Part shown: positions 25,884 through 35,829 of the stretch, piece by piece
How positions within the stretch are numbered: position 1 is the stretch's first letter
Layout: each line of letters begins with the position of its first letter
Program-made: the position numbers and the translations under genes
Notes under the pieces: model-generated
Seen by the model: only the letters and a program-made list of their open reading frames with translations
Told to the model about the DNA's origin: nothing
Databases searched by the model: none
NCBI GenBank assembly: GCA_030433805.1
Contig: JARUXA010000005.1
Span: forward strand, 1-64,000
Source: Sphingomonas sp. PsM26
GTDB taxonomy: Bacteria > Pseudomonadota > Alphaproteobacteria > Sphingomonadales > Sphingomonadaceae
Direction: 5' to 3'
DNA length: 64,000 nucleotides

Positions 25884-27701
25884 ATGCGCCCTCAACTCTC
25901 CCTCCTGCTGCTCGTTACCGCACCCCTTGGCGTGACCTACAGTGCATTGCCGAGCAGTGCCGCCCCGACGACCCTCGATCAGGATGCCGAGCTGAGAGGC
26001 TTTCTCGACGAAGCTTATGACGACCAGATCGCGCTCAGTCCCGAAGGTGAGACAGAGTTGGGGGTCAAGACGGGCTACGATCGGCTTGACGACTACACTG
26101 ATGCAGGAAGGGTACGGTTGCAGCATCTAAAGGATGACCAGTTGCGCAACATGCAGGTGCGCTTTCGACAAAAGGACTTGGGCGCAAATGCTCGCTTGAA
26201 TTTCCGCCTGTTCAAATATGAAGTTGAGCGTAGTCGGAGCGCGCTTAAATTCCGAAACCTACGCTTTCCTGTTTCAACGAACGGCAGCCCAGCAGGTGAC
26301 ATTCCAGCCTTAATGATCAACAGCCATAAAATCGACACGGTCGCCGATGCCAACGCCTATATTGCTCGCCTTCGCGAATTTGAGCGGGTCATGCGCGAGG
26401 TCTCAGCCACGATGCGCAAACAGGCGGCTGCCAAGATCGTACCAAATAAAGTGAACTTCGCGCCGGCAAGGGATGACGCACTTCGGATCATCACCGGTTT
26501 CCCGTTTGACAAAAACCCGGACTCCCCACTGATGGCGGACTTTCGAAAGAAAGTCACAGCACTCAGACTCCCGGGCGCGGAAGAGAATAAGCTGATTGAG
26601 GATGCATCCGCCGCACTCACCGGTCCGCTCCGTCGGGGGTACGACGAGTTACTGCGTACGCTCACGCTCATTGAGCCATTGTCGACCGGCAACTATGGGG
26701 CGTGGCATCTTCCCGACGGGGAAGCCTATTACGCAGATCGCTTGAAAAATTGGACGACCACCGACCTTACCGCCGACCAGATACACAAGTTGGGTTTGCG
26801 GCAGGTCGCGGCCATCAGGCAGGAAATGGAAGAGATAAAGCGCGAAATCGGCTTCTCCGGATCGCTCGAGCAATTTTTCAACAAGGTTCGGAGCGACACC
26901 GGCTCACAATTCAAGTATCCCAACACCGAGGCGGGTCGGAAAAAATATCTATCTGATGCGCGCACTGTTATTGCGTCGGTAATGGCAGCAGCACCTCGCT
27001 ATTTTCGGGTTTTGCCGAAAGTGCCACTGGAGGTCCGCGCCGTTGAAAAGTGGCGGGAGAAGACGTCAACAACCGCGTTCTACAATCCGCCGTCGGAGGA
27101 CGGCACCCGACCAGGCATCGTCTACTTCAATCTTGTTGACCTTACCCAGACTCAAAAGATCCAAGTCGACAGCATTGCTGCGCACGAAGGCGCTCCTGGG
27201 CACCATTTCCAGTTTGCTCGCCAAATGGAACTGGCAGACATGCCAAAATTCCGGCAGTACACTTTTTATGGCTCCTACGGAGAAGGCTGGGGCCTGTATT
27301 CCGAGCGCCTTGCAGACGAGATGGGAATCTACAAAGACCCCTACGCGCGGTTTGGGATGCTATCGCTCCAGGTATGGCGCGCCATCCGCCTAGTCGTGGA
27401 TACAGGCATCCACGCAAAGAAGTGGACTCGTAACCAAGCGATAGACTATTTTCACACTAACAGCTCGTTGTCGGATACCGACATAGCCCGTGAGGTAGAC
27501 CGCTACTTTAATGATCCCGGCCAGGCCACCGCTTACATGGTTGGCGAACTGAAGATCATGGAGTTGCGACAGCGGGCCAAGCGCGAACTGGGTTCAAAGT
27601 TTGACATTCGCGACTTCCATGAGGCTGTACTATCTCATGGGTCTTTACCACTAGATGTTCTTGATGAACAAGTTAACAGTTACATTGCGGCGAAACGCTG
27701 A
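25884..27701 (+). CDS. DUF885 family exported metallopeptidase
   Basis: A 605-residue protein with an N-terminal signal sequence (LLLLVTAPLGVTYSALPSSAA). The DUF885 hallmark SIAAHEGAPGHHFQFARQ holds the zinc-ligand histidines and catalytic glutamate (HE-x5-HH type). It is followed by YGSYGEGWGLYSERLADEMG and VDTGIHAKKWTRNQAIDYF. Family members are cell-envelope peptidases or amidohydrolases with little known substrate. Length is typical (about 600). It lies upstream of an S9 peptidase gene in the same direction. Confidence 0.88.
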   Translation: MRPQLSLLLLVTAPLGVTYSALPSSAAPTTLDQDAELRGFLDEAYDDQIALSPEGETELGVKTGYDRLDDYTDAGRVRLQHLKDDQLRNMQVRFRQKDLGANARLNFRLFKYEVERSRSALKFRNLRFPVSTNGSPAGDIPALMINSHKIDTVADANAYIARLREFERVMREVSATMRKQAAAKIVPNKVNFAPARDDALRIITGFPFDKNPDSPLMADFRKKVTALRLPGAEENKLIEDASAALTGPLRRGYDELLRTLTLIEPLSTGNYGAWHLPDGEAYYADRLKNWTTTDLTADQIHKLGLRQVAAIRQEMEEIKREIGFSGSLEQFFNKVRSDTGSQFKYPNTEAGRKKYLSDARTVIASVMAAAPRYFRVLPKVPLEVRAVEKWREKTSTTAFYNPPSEDGTRPGIVYFNLVDLTQTQKIQVDSIAAHEGAPGHHFQFARQMELADMPKFRQYTFYGSYGEGWGLYSERLADEMGIYKDPYARFGMLSLQVWRAIRLVVDTGIHAKKWTRNQAIDYFHTNSSLSDTDIAREVDRYFNDPGQATAYMVGELKIMELRQRAKRELGSKFDIRDFHEAVLSHGSLPLDVLDEQVNSYIAAKR

Positions 27702-27927
27702 CTGCAAAACGACGTAGGCTCCGCTGCTTACTTCACCCTTCCAATTTGCCGTCGCCCAGCAACGCCAGGCGTAGTTGCACCAGCTCAAAGGGTGATCAAT
27801 TGCCATCGCCCAAACGCCATGCCGCGGTTTGGAGTTGGCGCTTCATTGCGGCGTACCTGCACAAGCTTGGCCGTGCTTTTGCCGCAATTGCAGGTGAGCC
27901 TGTGTTGCGTCACTGATGGGAGCTAGG

Positions 27928-30492
27928 ATGCGTAAACTCGGCATTTTTTGTGCGGCACTTATCCTCTCTTCCGTGGAATCACCGTTTGCCCATGCATCAG
28001 ACAAACACCCAATAACTATCGATGACGTGCTCGCAACGGAGCGCGTCGACAATGCTATTTTCTCCCCCGATCAAGAATGGGCGGCGATTGTCGTGCGTCG
28101 TGCGGCCGTTGCTGGCGAGGTCTATGGTCGCACCGCTTACGAAACCGATCCCGGACGCAGTGACGTTTGGCTCGTGTCGAGCAAGACGGGTGCGCGGCAG
28201 CGCCTAACCGACGGACGGGCATCGGCGGCAGGGTACTGGTGCGCGACTTGGTCCCCCGACGGTCGACGTCTTGCCTTGCTGTCCACGCAGCCTGCGGGGG
28301 CCGAACCGCGCGGTGGTGACAATGTTCGCTTGTATGTCTGGGATCGCGTGAGCGGACGCATTTCGCGGCAAAGCGACGCGGCGATCATGACGCAGACGCG
28401 CTACGGAAGTCCACTGACCCTACCCGATCTGCGTGGCGGGGCCGATCACGGCACTTTGCCGCACAGCTGTAGCCGAGAGGAGAATGCGCCGTTCCTCTGG
28501 CTCGATAACGATCGCATTCTTGCGGCGATGCTTCCTGCCGGGCGTGTTTCTGGTTTAATCGATCAATACGGGCGCGCGTACCACGACGCGGTACGCGATG
28601 CGGCGCGTCTTCAAGAGGGGCAGCAAGCGACTGGGGTTGTGTTTGGCAGCGGGGCGGCAAGAACGCGGGGTGATCCCGCGGAAGAGTCGATTCTGCGCAT
28701 CGTAAATGTCGCAACGGGCGGTTCGACCGACGTCGCGCACGTGCCGGCTTTCCCGCTGCTAGGATCAATGAGTGTGTCGGTTTCTCCGGACGGGCGTCGG
28801 CTCAGTGTATTAGCCACGACCGCGCGTCTGCCGCCCGCCAAGGAAAAACGGCGTCCGTTCCCCTATGATGACCTGTGGACAGTAGAACGCCGCCTTGGTT
28901 TCGTAGACCTCGAAAGTACCGCCGGGCTGCGTTGGGCGGCTTTGCCGGACGAAGCACGTCTTCCGCTTGAACTGTATCACTGGTCGCCCGACAGTCGCCA
29001 AATCGTTCTTCGGGCGCGGGGCGAACCCTTCGCCGACACAACCCGACTATACCTCGTTCCGTTTTCCGGTCGTGGCGTGCGGCGCGTGGGCAGCGGCCCC
29101 GTCGCTGTCGACACCGTCCGTACCGCGCCAACGCAAGAAAGCCCGATCGTCTGGCTGGATAAACACCACCTTCTCGCACGACTGCGGGATAATAAAGGTA
29201 CGCCATCCTGGTCGCTCATAGGCAAGAACAGCGAACGGCGCGTTGCGAATGGGGACGGCCCCGCGCCCGAGCAACTGCGGCGCGATGGCACAGGTGCGAT
29301 CGTGGCCATACAGCGCGGCAACCTCGTAAGGCTCGATCCGGTTCGTGGGGCATTCCTGCCCGTAACTCGGATCGCAGCTGACGCGATGATCGTCTGGCCG
29401 CGCGATCCCGCGACCCCGTCCACAAAGCTACTGGTCAACCAGCGTGACGGGGCCACTGGGGGGTACCGGATGATCGATGCTGCTTCAGGTAAGGCTGCGT
29501 CGCCGCCTCGTCAGATTGCAGGCGACGTTCATGACGTCGCTTTGAATAACGATCGTGTGTTGACTGAGGAGCGAGCGCGCGACGGGCTTATCCTGCGCGG
29601 AGTCAATCTGGCGGCAGGAATGCAGCTCGATCTGATAAAGCTCGATTTGCATCTGGCTTCCGTCGATTGGGGTACGACCCGGTTGATAGAGTATCAGGAC
29701 GCCGATGGCGCTCCGCTCAAGGCAAGCGTGATCTTGCCCCCCGGCTATGACCCGGAGAAACGTTACCCGACGCTGCTATGGGTGTATCAAGGCTATCGAG
29801 TATCGACGCTGGAGAACGATTACTTCCTCGATCCATATATGCCGGGCATCTACAACCTGCGGCTTTACGCTGCTCGGGGTTACGTTGTCGTTGTGCCATC
29901 GATGCCATCGCCGCCCTTACGGGACCAACCCTATGCGCTGGCGCTTAAGCCGATCTTGCCGGCGATCGACAAGCTGGTAGCGCTCGGCATAACCGATCCG
30001 GCCCGGCTCGGCGTTTTTGGACAGAGCCGAGGCGGTTACACGGTGTTTGCTCTGCTGACTCAAACGGAGCGTTTTAAAGCCGGAATTGCGCTTGCCGGTA
30101 TCAGTGACCTGGCCACAGACTATCGTGGTTTCGATCCGACGGGTTACGGCTGGCCTGGAACCGGTCATCAGAAAAGCACCAACCCGGAAATGTCCGGGCA
30201 GTTCGGCCTGATCAAACCTCCATCAGAAGATGCCGCAGGTTATAGGCGCAACTCACCGTTAAGCTACGTCGGGAACGTCACAACGCCACTCCTCATTATC
30301 CATGGCCAACTGGATATCCGTGGCAACGAGGCACAGGCGGAACAGTTCTTCGGGGGGCTCTACGAACAGGGAAAGACCGCGCAATATGTGCGGTACGGCG
30401 GTGAGACTCACAGTCTCGCGCAGTCGCCCGCCAACGTGCGCGATATCTTGGAGCGTTCAATTGCTTGGTTCGATCGGTTTGTAAAACACTAG
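27928..30492 (+). CDS. S9-family exported prolyl-oligopeptidase-like peptidase
   Basis: About 854 residues. A signal peptide (RKLGIFCAALILSSVESPFAHA) precedes a WD-like beta-propeller (residues 30-520, repeated PDGRRLALL and PDSRQIVL turns). The C-terminal alpha/beta-hydrolase domain has GVFGQSRGGYTVFAL with the nucleophile Ser, GQLDIRGNEAQAEQF with the Asp, and GGETHSLAQSP with the His. The start ATG 27928 has GGGAG upstream. It is followed within 40 bases by the DUF6624 gene and should be periplasmic. A lasso-peptide isopeptidase role is possible for the family, but no lasso biosynthesis genes are nearby. Confidence 0.88.
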   Translation: MRKLGIFCAALILSSVESPFAHASDKHPITIDDVLATERVDNAIFSPDQEWAAIVVRRAAVAGEVYGRTAYETDPGRSDVWLVSSKTGARQRLTDGRASAAGYWCATWSPDGRRLALLSTQPAGAEPRGGDNVRLYVWDRVSGRISRQSDAAIMTQTRYGSPLTLPDLRGGADHGTLPHSCSREENAPFLWLDNDRILAAMLPAGRVSGLIDQYGRAYHDAVRDAARLQEGQQATGVVFGSGAARTRGDPAEESILRIVNVATGGSTDVAHVPAFPLLGSMSVSVSPDGRRLSVLATTARLPPAKEKRRPFPYDDLWTVERRLGFVDLESTAGLRWAALPDEARLPLELYHWSPDSRQIVLRARGEPFADTTRLYLVPFSGRGVRRVGSGPVAVDTVRTAPTQESPIVWLDKHHLLARLRDNKGTPSWSLIGKNSERRVANGDGPAPEQLRRDGTGAIVAIQRGNLVRLDPVRGAFLPVTRIAADAMIVWPRDPATPSTKLLVNQRDGATGGYRMIDAASGKAASPPRQIAGDVHDVALNNDRVLTEERARDGLILRGVNLAAGMQLDLIKLDLHLASVDWGTTRLIEYQDADGAPLKASVILPPGYDPEKRYPTLLWVYQGYRVSTLENDYFLDPYMPGIYNLRLYAARGYVVVVPSMPSPPLRDQPYALALKPILPAIDKLVALGITDPARLGVFGQSRGGYTVFALLTQTERFKAGIALAGISDLATDYRGFDPTGYGWPGTGHQKSTNPEMSGQFGLIKPPSEDAAGYRRNSPLSYVGNVTTPLLIIHGQLDIRGNEAQAEQFFGGLYEQGKTAQYVRYGGETHSLAQSPANVRDILERSIAWFDRFVKH

Positions 30493-30530
30493 GTTGCGCA
30501 CCACGGCGCGCGCTTGTTCAAGGATTTGCC

Positions 30531-31559
30531 ATGCGTTGTCTTCTTCTTGGCGCAGTTCTGTTGATCGCGGCGTCGCCTCAACCGTCGGCGAACCCACCAC
30601 CAGCCGTCCTAACGCCTTATATTCAAAACGGCTCGTTCGAACCGGGCAACTTCCATTGGCTCCGCGGCGCGTTCGACGGCGCAAACGCAGCGGATAAAGC
30701 TGCTGACGTAGCCATCGTGGCATGGCGACAGCGATGTCGCGCCAGCGATCTAGCGACCACGCGATCGGAACTGGCAACCATGGGCGTGATCGCGGGAGTA
30801 TCGCTCAATTCGATCCCATATCGTACTTTGCTTTGTAATCAGATCGCCTCATTGCCCGAACCGTTGAACCTGCATGACTGGACGGGTTTCGATCGAGACG
30901 TCGCCGTGGTTCAGCCAATCGCTCAGGGCTTTCTCGCAGCAGTGACATTCGGTGAAGCAGCATCGGAGGCTCGGACACCAGCCCTTGGCGACCTGCTTCA
31001 AGCCAGAGTAGTTGGTGAACAAGTCCTGCGTCGAGGCCTGGGATGGGCGAACGGCGAAACCGATGATGCGCAGCTCGCTGCGCTGACACCGCAGCAAAGA
31101 GGGATCCTTGTATCCCGTCTTGCCATGGCAATGGCGGCGCGGGATCAGGCCAACACCCTATGGTTGAAAGGCATCGTCGCTTCGCAGGGGTGGCCTACAC
31201 GCGCCATGGTAGGTGACGCAGGATCAAGCGCCGCGTGGCTCCTTGTGCAGCACGCCGACGCCGATCCCGCGTTTCAGGCTCGAGTTTTGCGCTCGATGGA
31301 GCCGTTGGTCACGACGGGCCAGGTTAGTCCCAAAAGTTACGCATATCTCTACGACCGCGTGATGCTGAAATTGGTCGGCAAGCAACGCTATGCGACCCAA
31401 CTGACCTGCCGTGCCGGTCATTATGTCCCGCAGCCTATCGAAAATGATCTCAAGGTCGACTCGCTGCGGCGGGGCGTTGGCTTGGGTCTGCTCTCGGAAT
31501 ATGCAGAGAAAGCCAACCGCAAAACCGATGGCTGCACCGATGTTCCGGTCGACAGCTAA
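30531..31559 (+). CDS. DUF6624-type exported protein
   Basis: About 342 residues with a signal sequence (MRCLLLGAVLLIAASP). The C-terminal segment GWPTRAMVGDAGSSAAWLLVQHADADPAFQ carries the DUF6624 signature (GWP ... G..A...A..L.QH). The ATG at 30531 follows AAGGA. It is in operon-like spacing after the S9 peptidase gene. The role of the family is unknown. Confidence 0.75.
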   Translation: MRCLLLGAVLLIAASPQPSANPPPAVLTPYIQNGSFEPGNFHWLRGAFDGANAADKAADVAIVAWRQRCRASDLATTRSELATMGVIAGVSLNSIPYRTLLCNQIASLPEPLNLHDWTGFDRDVAVVQPIAQGFLAAVTFGEAASEARTPALGDLLQARVVGEQVLRRGLGWANGETDDAQLAALTPQQRGILVSRLAMAMAARDQANTLWLKGIVASQGWPTRAMVGDAGSSAAWLLVQHADADPAFQARVLRSMEPLVTTGQVSPKSYAYLYDRVMLKLVGKQRYATQLTCRAGHYVPQPIENDLKVDSLRRGVGLGLLSEYAEKANRKTDGCTDVPVDS

Positions 31560-31643
31560 CGGTATTTAATACTTTATTTCACCGTTTCGCTTCTTGCTGA
31601 CCGGAAGCCGGCTGAGCGGCTTTATTGTTGAAAAGGACATCTG

Positions 31644-32216
31644 ATGATTGGTGCTGCGCTCTTTCTTTCGTTGATGGTCGCCTCAGAAGACGGGGCCCAG
31701 TGCCAGTATGATCGGCCTGCGATGCTGGCGCTCGAACTTCAAGCGTTCGACCAAGACATGAATGGTGGTTGGCGGACGCTAGAGTCGAAAGGCTGCGCAG
31801 CGGAGGCTGCCGATCTCATCCGAGACTGGCGCAAAAGGCACGGGAGCGTTGGCCCCGCCAATTCTCTTCTTTCGTGGCATGAGGGCCAACTTCGGGCCGA
31901 CGCAGGTGAGTGCGGCGATGCCATTACACTGTTTGAAGCAGGCAGGCATCCGGCTGCAGACGATCTAAAATGGGGCTGGAACCTGTACGTGGACGGCAGC
32001 ATTGCCTTTCTCAAGCACGATCGCCCCGGTCTCGAAACCGCCCGCAGCAAGCTGGCGGCCTTGCCGCAGCCAGAGGAACTGAAAAACGCAGTAGGTGCAG
32101 ATGGAAAACCTCGAGCAGTTCGCTGGCCGATGAACCTTCGAGTTCTGGATAGCTTCCTGCGCTGTTGGGGGCAGACCTACAAAGCCGCATACCGGTGTCC
32201 GACAGCAGGGGCCTGA
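31644..32216 (+). CDS. Hypothetical exported protein, 190 residues
   Basis: It opens with MIGAALFLSLMVASEDG, a short signal-like segment. A helix-pair body follows, with repeats such as SLLSWHEGQLRADAGECGDAI and DGSIAFLKHDRPGLETARSKLAALPQPEELK. It resembles a TPR-like bundle with a few cysteines. No family named. It follows the DUF6624 gene by 85 bases in the same direction, so it may be co-transcribed. Confidence 0.65.
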   Translation: MIGAALFLSLMVASEDGAQCQYDRPAMLALELQAFDQDMNGGWRTLESKGCAAEAADLIRDWRKRHGSVGPANSLLSWHEGQLRADAGECGDAITLFEAGRHPAADDLKWGWNLYVDGSIAFLKHDRPGLETARSKLAALPQPEELKNAVGADGKPRAVRWPMNLRVLDSFLRCWGQTYKAAYRCPTAGA

Positions 32217-33108
32217 GGCCGTAGCTCGGTCGCAATTGGAGCGGGCACAAGGGGCCCCTTGGTTGCCAGTGTCTCGAACGGAGCATTTGTCACCTTCCGC
32301 CTCCCGAACTCTCGCCGGACACGGTCGACCGTTTTTGTAAAACTCGATCGCTTGTACCTGTAGTATCGAACGTCGCATCCCCGTCGAAGCCTGCCGCAGC
32401 TGTCTTGTCGACAAACACCTGTTTGTCGACGCAGCACATCGCAAATTCTGCAGAATGGCGGCGTGCGCGGTGGCGTACGTGCTCCACATTCGAACTACTG
32501 TCCGAGATACCCTGTCGAATTGAGAAAGAGTGCGACAACCTTGGAGGCGGGGTTTTCGCCAAGGGAGCGACTGCTACTATTTTGGCCTGAGATCTAATCT
32601 CGGTGAAGTAGCTACCGTGAACGTTGCCTCGTTGCCCAGCAGATCTCGGAAGCCGCGTGAATGGCCAGTTTATCCGAACCCCGCCGTTCACGCGCAATTG
32701 CTCGAACGACGGCTTTGTCCCATCTTAGGCCGTTCCGAGTGCCGCACTGAGGCGGCCAACGCAGTCGATCCACGTGCATAATAAGCGACTACTTTCGCGA
32801 AGCGGCTGGGGAGTGACCGGGAATAGGTTTTGCCGGACGCAGAGCGGACCGACGGCTAGCCCCCACCATCGGACGTTTGGGATGGCGCTCGGGGCTCCCG
32901 AGACCAGCCATTCGTTAAGCGCGATCGTTCCCGTTTCTCCGCCTTCGACAGGCCAGTTCGGGAAAAAGCAATCAAGAAACAGATTTTGGGAACCAGGGGG
33001 CCCAGACGGCTCTGGCCGTGGTTGCCCGGGCAATTGTCCGCCATGATTCCCAATGGGGAAGTCTTACCACTTTTTTGATGTCCGCCGTTTTGCTAGAACC
33101 AGTGAGAT
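32217..33108. other. Gap of about 890 bases with one repeat
   Basis: Contains repeat B copy 3 at 32862-33042. The rest, including several short ORFs around 32300-32700, shows no recognisable product. It separates the S9 peptidase operon from the alpha/beta hydrolase gene. Confidence 0.45.
32862..33042 (+). repeat. Interspersed repeat type B, copy 3
   Basis: Shares CATTCGTTAAGCGCGATC, TTCCCGTTTCTCCGCC, AACAGATTTTGGGAA and CAGACGGCTCTGG with copy 1 and partly copy 2. There is no type A copy next to it. Confidence 0.8.
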
Positions 33109-34005
33109 ATGATTGCCGCCATTCTCCTAGCGCTGGCCGTCCCGTCGGCCATTTCCGCGCCGCTGATGCAACATAGCGTCGAACGCCCCGATGGAAGCCG
33201 GATCACCTACTGGTTGGGCGAAACGCGCCGTCGTTCCTCGGGGATAGTGCTGGTCATGCAGGGAACCGGATGCGAAGCCGTTTCAAGCAAGCCGAACTTG
33301 CGTCACGCCGCCGAGATACTTCGGCCCGGCACACGCGCCTTGCTGATCGACAAGGTTGGCGTAGGGAGCGAAGACAGGACGCCGGCTATCGATGGCTGCT
33401 CACAGCGATACTGGGATCAATATACGCTCAGCTTGCGTGTCCAAGATTGTCTGCGGGTCATCGCTGACCTGCGGAGACAGCCTTGGTGGAACAGGGAAAT
33501 CGTGATCTTCGGCGGTTCGGAGGGCGGCGCTGTGGCAGCCCTGCTTGCCCCCCTGGTGCCGGAAGCGAGGGCCGTGATCGTTCTGTCGTCGGGAACCGGC
33601 GTTCGGGTAGGGGACCTGATACGCGCGGCGGTGCCACCGGCGATGGCTTCCGAGGCACCTGCCGTCTTCGCAGCGGCCCACGAACGTCCGACAGGACGAC
33701 AGCGGTGGGGAGGATTGAGCTATCGCTGGTGGGACGACGCCGTTGATATCATACCCGCGCGAAGCTTGGTGCAATCGACCGTGCCTGTTCTCCTGATTCA
33801 CGGCGCTCGCGATCAATCATCATCCGTGTCCGCTGCACGGATCGGTTACGGCATGGTGCGCAACGCGGGCAAGGCCAACGTCGAGTATAGGGAGTTCGCC
33901 GAGCTGGACCACTTCATGCGCACGGCGGATGGCACTGATCACATGGATCAGGTGCTTGGCGATGCCGCGAAATGGATCGAAGTACGCAAGCGGTCGTGGC
34001 GGTGA
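33109..34005 (+). CDS. Exported alpha/beta hydrolase
   Basis: A 298-residue protein with a signal peptide (MIAAILLALAVPSAISA). The hydrolase fold has VIFGGSEGGAVAALL with the nucleophile Ser, LLIHGARDQSSSVSAA with the Asp, and FAELDHFMRTADG with the His. The pattern resembles envelope-linked serine hydrolases; substrate unknown. Repeat-containing gaps lie on both sides. Confidence 0.82.
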   Translation: MIAAILLALAVPSAISAPLMQHSVERPDGSRITYWLGETRRRSSGIVLVMQGTGCEAVSSKPNLRHAAEILRPGTRALLIDKVGVGSEDRTPAIDGCSQRYWDQYTLSLRVQDCLRVIADLRRQPWWNREIVIFGGSEGGAVAALLAPLVPEARAVIVLSSGTGVRVGDLIRAAVPPAMASEAPAVFAAAHERPTGRQRWGGLSYRWWDDAVDIIPARSLVQSTVPVLLIHGARDQSSSVSAARIGYGMVRNAGKANVEYREFAELDHFMRTADGTDHMDQVLGDAAKWIEVRKRSWR

Positions 34006-34502
34006 TCTGGCAATTTTTCTCATCCTGTTAAACGCGCATTGGGGAGGAGGCCGATCGTAAGCTCGAACTCTGCTCGTGAGGGTTTCGAGAAAGTTGTTGT
34101 GTTCAAATTTCTCGATCCTTTTCGGGATAGGCGGCAGCTGCCCAATGGCGGCTATCGCCACCCGCCCTCCCGAAAGCAGTCGGTCCGACTTCTGCCAGTT
34201 TAGGTCGTATAGACGGCTGGTCCACGCGCCGAGAAGCTGCCGTCCAACCAAATGAACGAACCGCTGAAGTGGGAGACGGGGAAGGGCGCTCGAATGTCCG
34301 CTTGTGGATCAGCGCCGCTCCCGGAGCCACGCGTCTCCGTCTCTGGCGACGACCGCTAACGCGCGCCTGAGGCCTCCCGCAGAAGTGCGTTGAAGGTTTC
34401 CGCCCGACTTTATACTGGCACGGGATCGGTTACTTCGGTTGCCTCCCGCTCGGCAGCCGTGCCCAGCAACATGCATAAGGTAGATCGTCAGGATTTTGTG
34501 CA
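34006..34502. other. Repeat-bearing gap upstream of rlmJ
   Basis: About 500 bases. Apart from repeats C/A at 34131-34310 nothing was recognised. The rlmJ promoter must lie in 34310-34502. Confidence 0.4.
34131..34310 (+). repeat. Fused repeats type C and type A, copy 4
   Basis: GGCGGCTATCGCCACCCGCC (type C-like) continues into the type A block CCAGTTTAGGTCGTATAG with GAAGTGGGAGACGGGGAAGG and CTCGAATGTCCGCTTGTGG. This shows that the families can be joined, as in copies 1-3. No long hairpin is present. Confidence 0.8.
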
Positions 34503-35333
34503 ATGAACTATCGCCATTCCTTCCATGCCGGCAACAGTGCCGACGTCGTAAAGCACAGCCTACTGATTGCTCTCGTGCGGGCCTTGCAGCAAAAACAGGG
34601 GGCGCTGACCCTGATCGACACCCATGCCGGCTGCGGATTGTACGACCTTGAGGGCGCGGATGCTCAACGCACCGGCGAATCCACGCAGGGGGTGCTGCGG
34701 GCCTTTGCCGATCCGAACCCGTTGCTGAGCGACTACCGCGCCGTCGTGCAGGCGGTGAATGCCGGGGCCGAGCCGCACTTTTACCCAGGCTCGCCACGGA
34801 TACTGGCGCAGCTTTTGCGCGCGCAGGATTTCCTGATCCTAAACGAAAAACATCCTGAGGACGCCAATACCTTGCGCGGAGTGATGCGCGACACATCCGC
34901 CGCCGTGCATGAGCGTGACGCCTACGAGCTTTGGCTGGCAATGTTGCCGCCGCGAACCGCGCGGGGCGTGGTGGTGGTCGACCCGCCGTACGAGCAGCCC
35001 GATGACCGTGACCGTATCACAGCTACCCTTGCGGCCGCTCACCGCAAATGGGCGCATGGCGTGACGGTGATCTGGTATCCACTGAAAGACCGGGGCACGC
35101 ATTGGCGGTGGACGGAACAGTTACGCAAGCTCGGCATCCCGAAATTTCTGCAGGTGGAGCACTGGTTGTACGATCGCGATCAGAGCAGCATTTATAACGG
35201 CGCAGGCCTTTATATCATTAACCCGCCCTATGCCTTTACGCAGGCGCTCCCACCTCTGCTGGAAGCTCTGCGTGGCATGCTTGCTCCGGAGGGCCATACG
35301 GGCGAGATCACAACCGATTGGTTGGGCGATTAG
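34503..35333 (+). CDS. rlmJ: 23S rRNA (adenine-2030-N6)-methyltransferase
   Basis: A 276-residue methyltransferase that should methylate A2030 of 23S rRNA. Landmarks are MNYRHSFHAGNSADVVKHSLL at the N-terminus (conserved HAGN-ADV-KH), LIDTHAGCGLYDLEG for AdoMet binding, GVVVVDPPYEQPDD (catalytic DPPY) and LKDRGTHWRWTEQL. Length matches E. coli RlmJ (280). It is an unexpected housekeeping-type gene between the accessory genes and a tRNA remnant. Confidence 0.9.
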   Translation: MNYRHSFHAGNSADVVKHSLLIALVRALQQKQGALTLIDTHAGCGLYDLEGADAQRTGESTQGVLRAFADPNPLLSDYRAVVQAVNAGAEPHFYPGSPRILAQLLRAQDFLILNEKHPEDANTLRGVMRDTSAAVHERDAYELWLAMLPPRTARGVVVVDPPYEQPDDRDRITATLAAAHRKWAHGVTVIWYPLKDRGTHWRWTEQLRKLGIPKFLQVEHWLYDRDQSSIYNGAGLYIINPPYAFTQALPPLLEALRGMLAPEGHTGEITTDWLGD

Positions 35334-35800
35334 AGTAGACCCTCATCGCCCCTCCGCCCAAACGAAGTATCCTTTCGCTGTCTGGGGTCGGCTAATGACA
35401 ATTGCTGCTTGTGCTCCGCGTTCACCAGGAAGCGCCGGCAGGTCTGCGTCCTCCGGAGGGTAACCCACTGCCGAAAACGCGAGAAGCGGTAGCAACGTCT
35501 CCAGTTCTCGCCATAACGGCTGAGCGTTTGCACAGGCCAACGAGCGCTGTCGCGGCGACTGAACGTATGTCCACGTCCCGGAAACGTGGATACGGCATCG
35601 AGTGAACAACTACAGGTCGTGTGCACCGATCCTGATGCCACTCCATAATAGGCCAAGAACGTGGTTCAGTAGAGCGATTTGCGGTGTTACGTGTTGGTCC
35701 TTAGATGCAAAGTGCGCCGACGGGCTTTCGGTTAGTGGGTTCGTCGTCATTTCGGTTGCACGATAGTGCCAGATGGCAGTGGGAAACGAGTTCTACAGCG

Positions 35801-35823
35801 GTCAAATCCTGTCCCCGCAACCA
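35801..35823 (+). tRNA. 3' fragment of an initiator-tRNA-like gene (possible att site)
   Basis: TCAAATCCTGTCCCCGCAACCA has the TTCAAAT-like T-loop, 3' acceptor strand and CCA of an initiator tRNA; the CCCCGCA-A-CCA end is typical of tRNA-fMet. No upstream cloverleaf exists. It looks like the 3' half left by site-specific integration into a tRNA gene. Only a fragment, not a working tRNA. Confidence 0.5.
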
Positions 35824-35829
35824 AACGCT

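Noticed and set aside
27928-30492. S9 peptidase as a lasso-peptide isopeptidase
   Set aside because: No lasso precursor, B or C maturase genes are seen nearby. The fold alone does not separate this role from other S9 peptidases.
19175-34310. CRISPR array among the repeated sequences
   Set aside because: The copies are 120-210 bases long, unevenly spaced and separated by genes. There are no short direct repeats with regular spacers.
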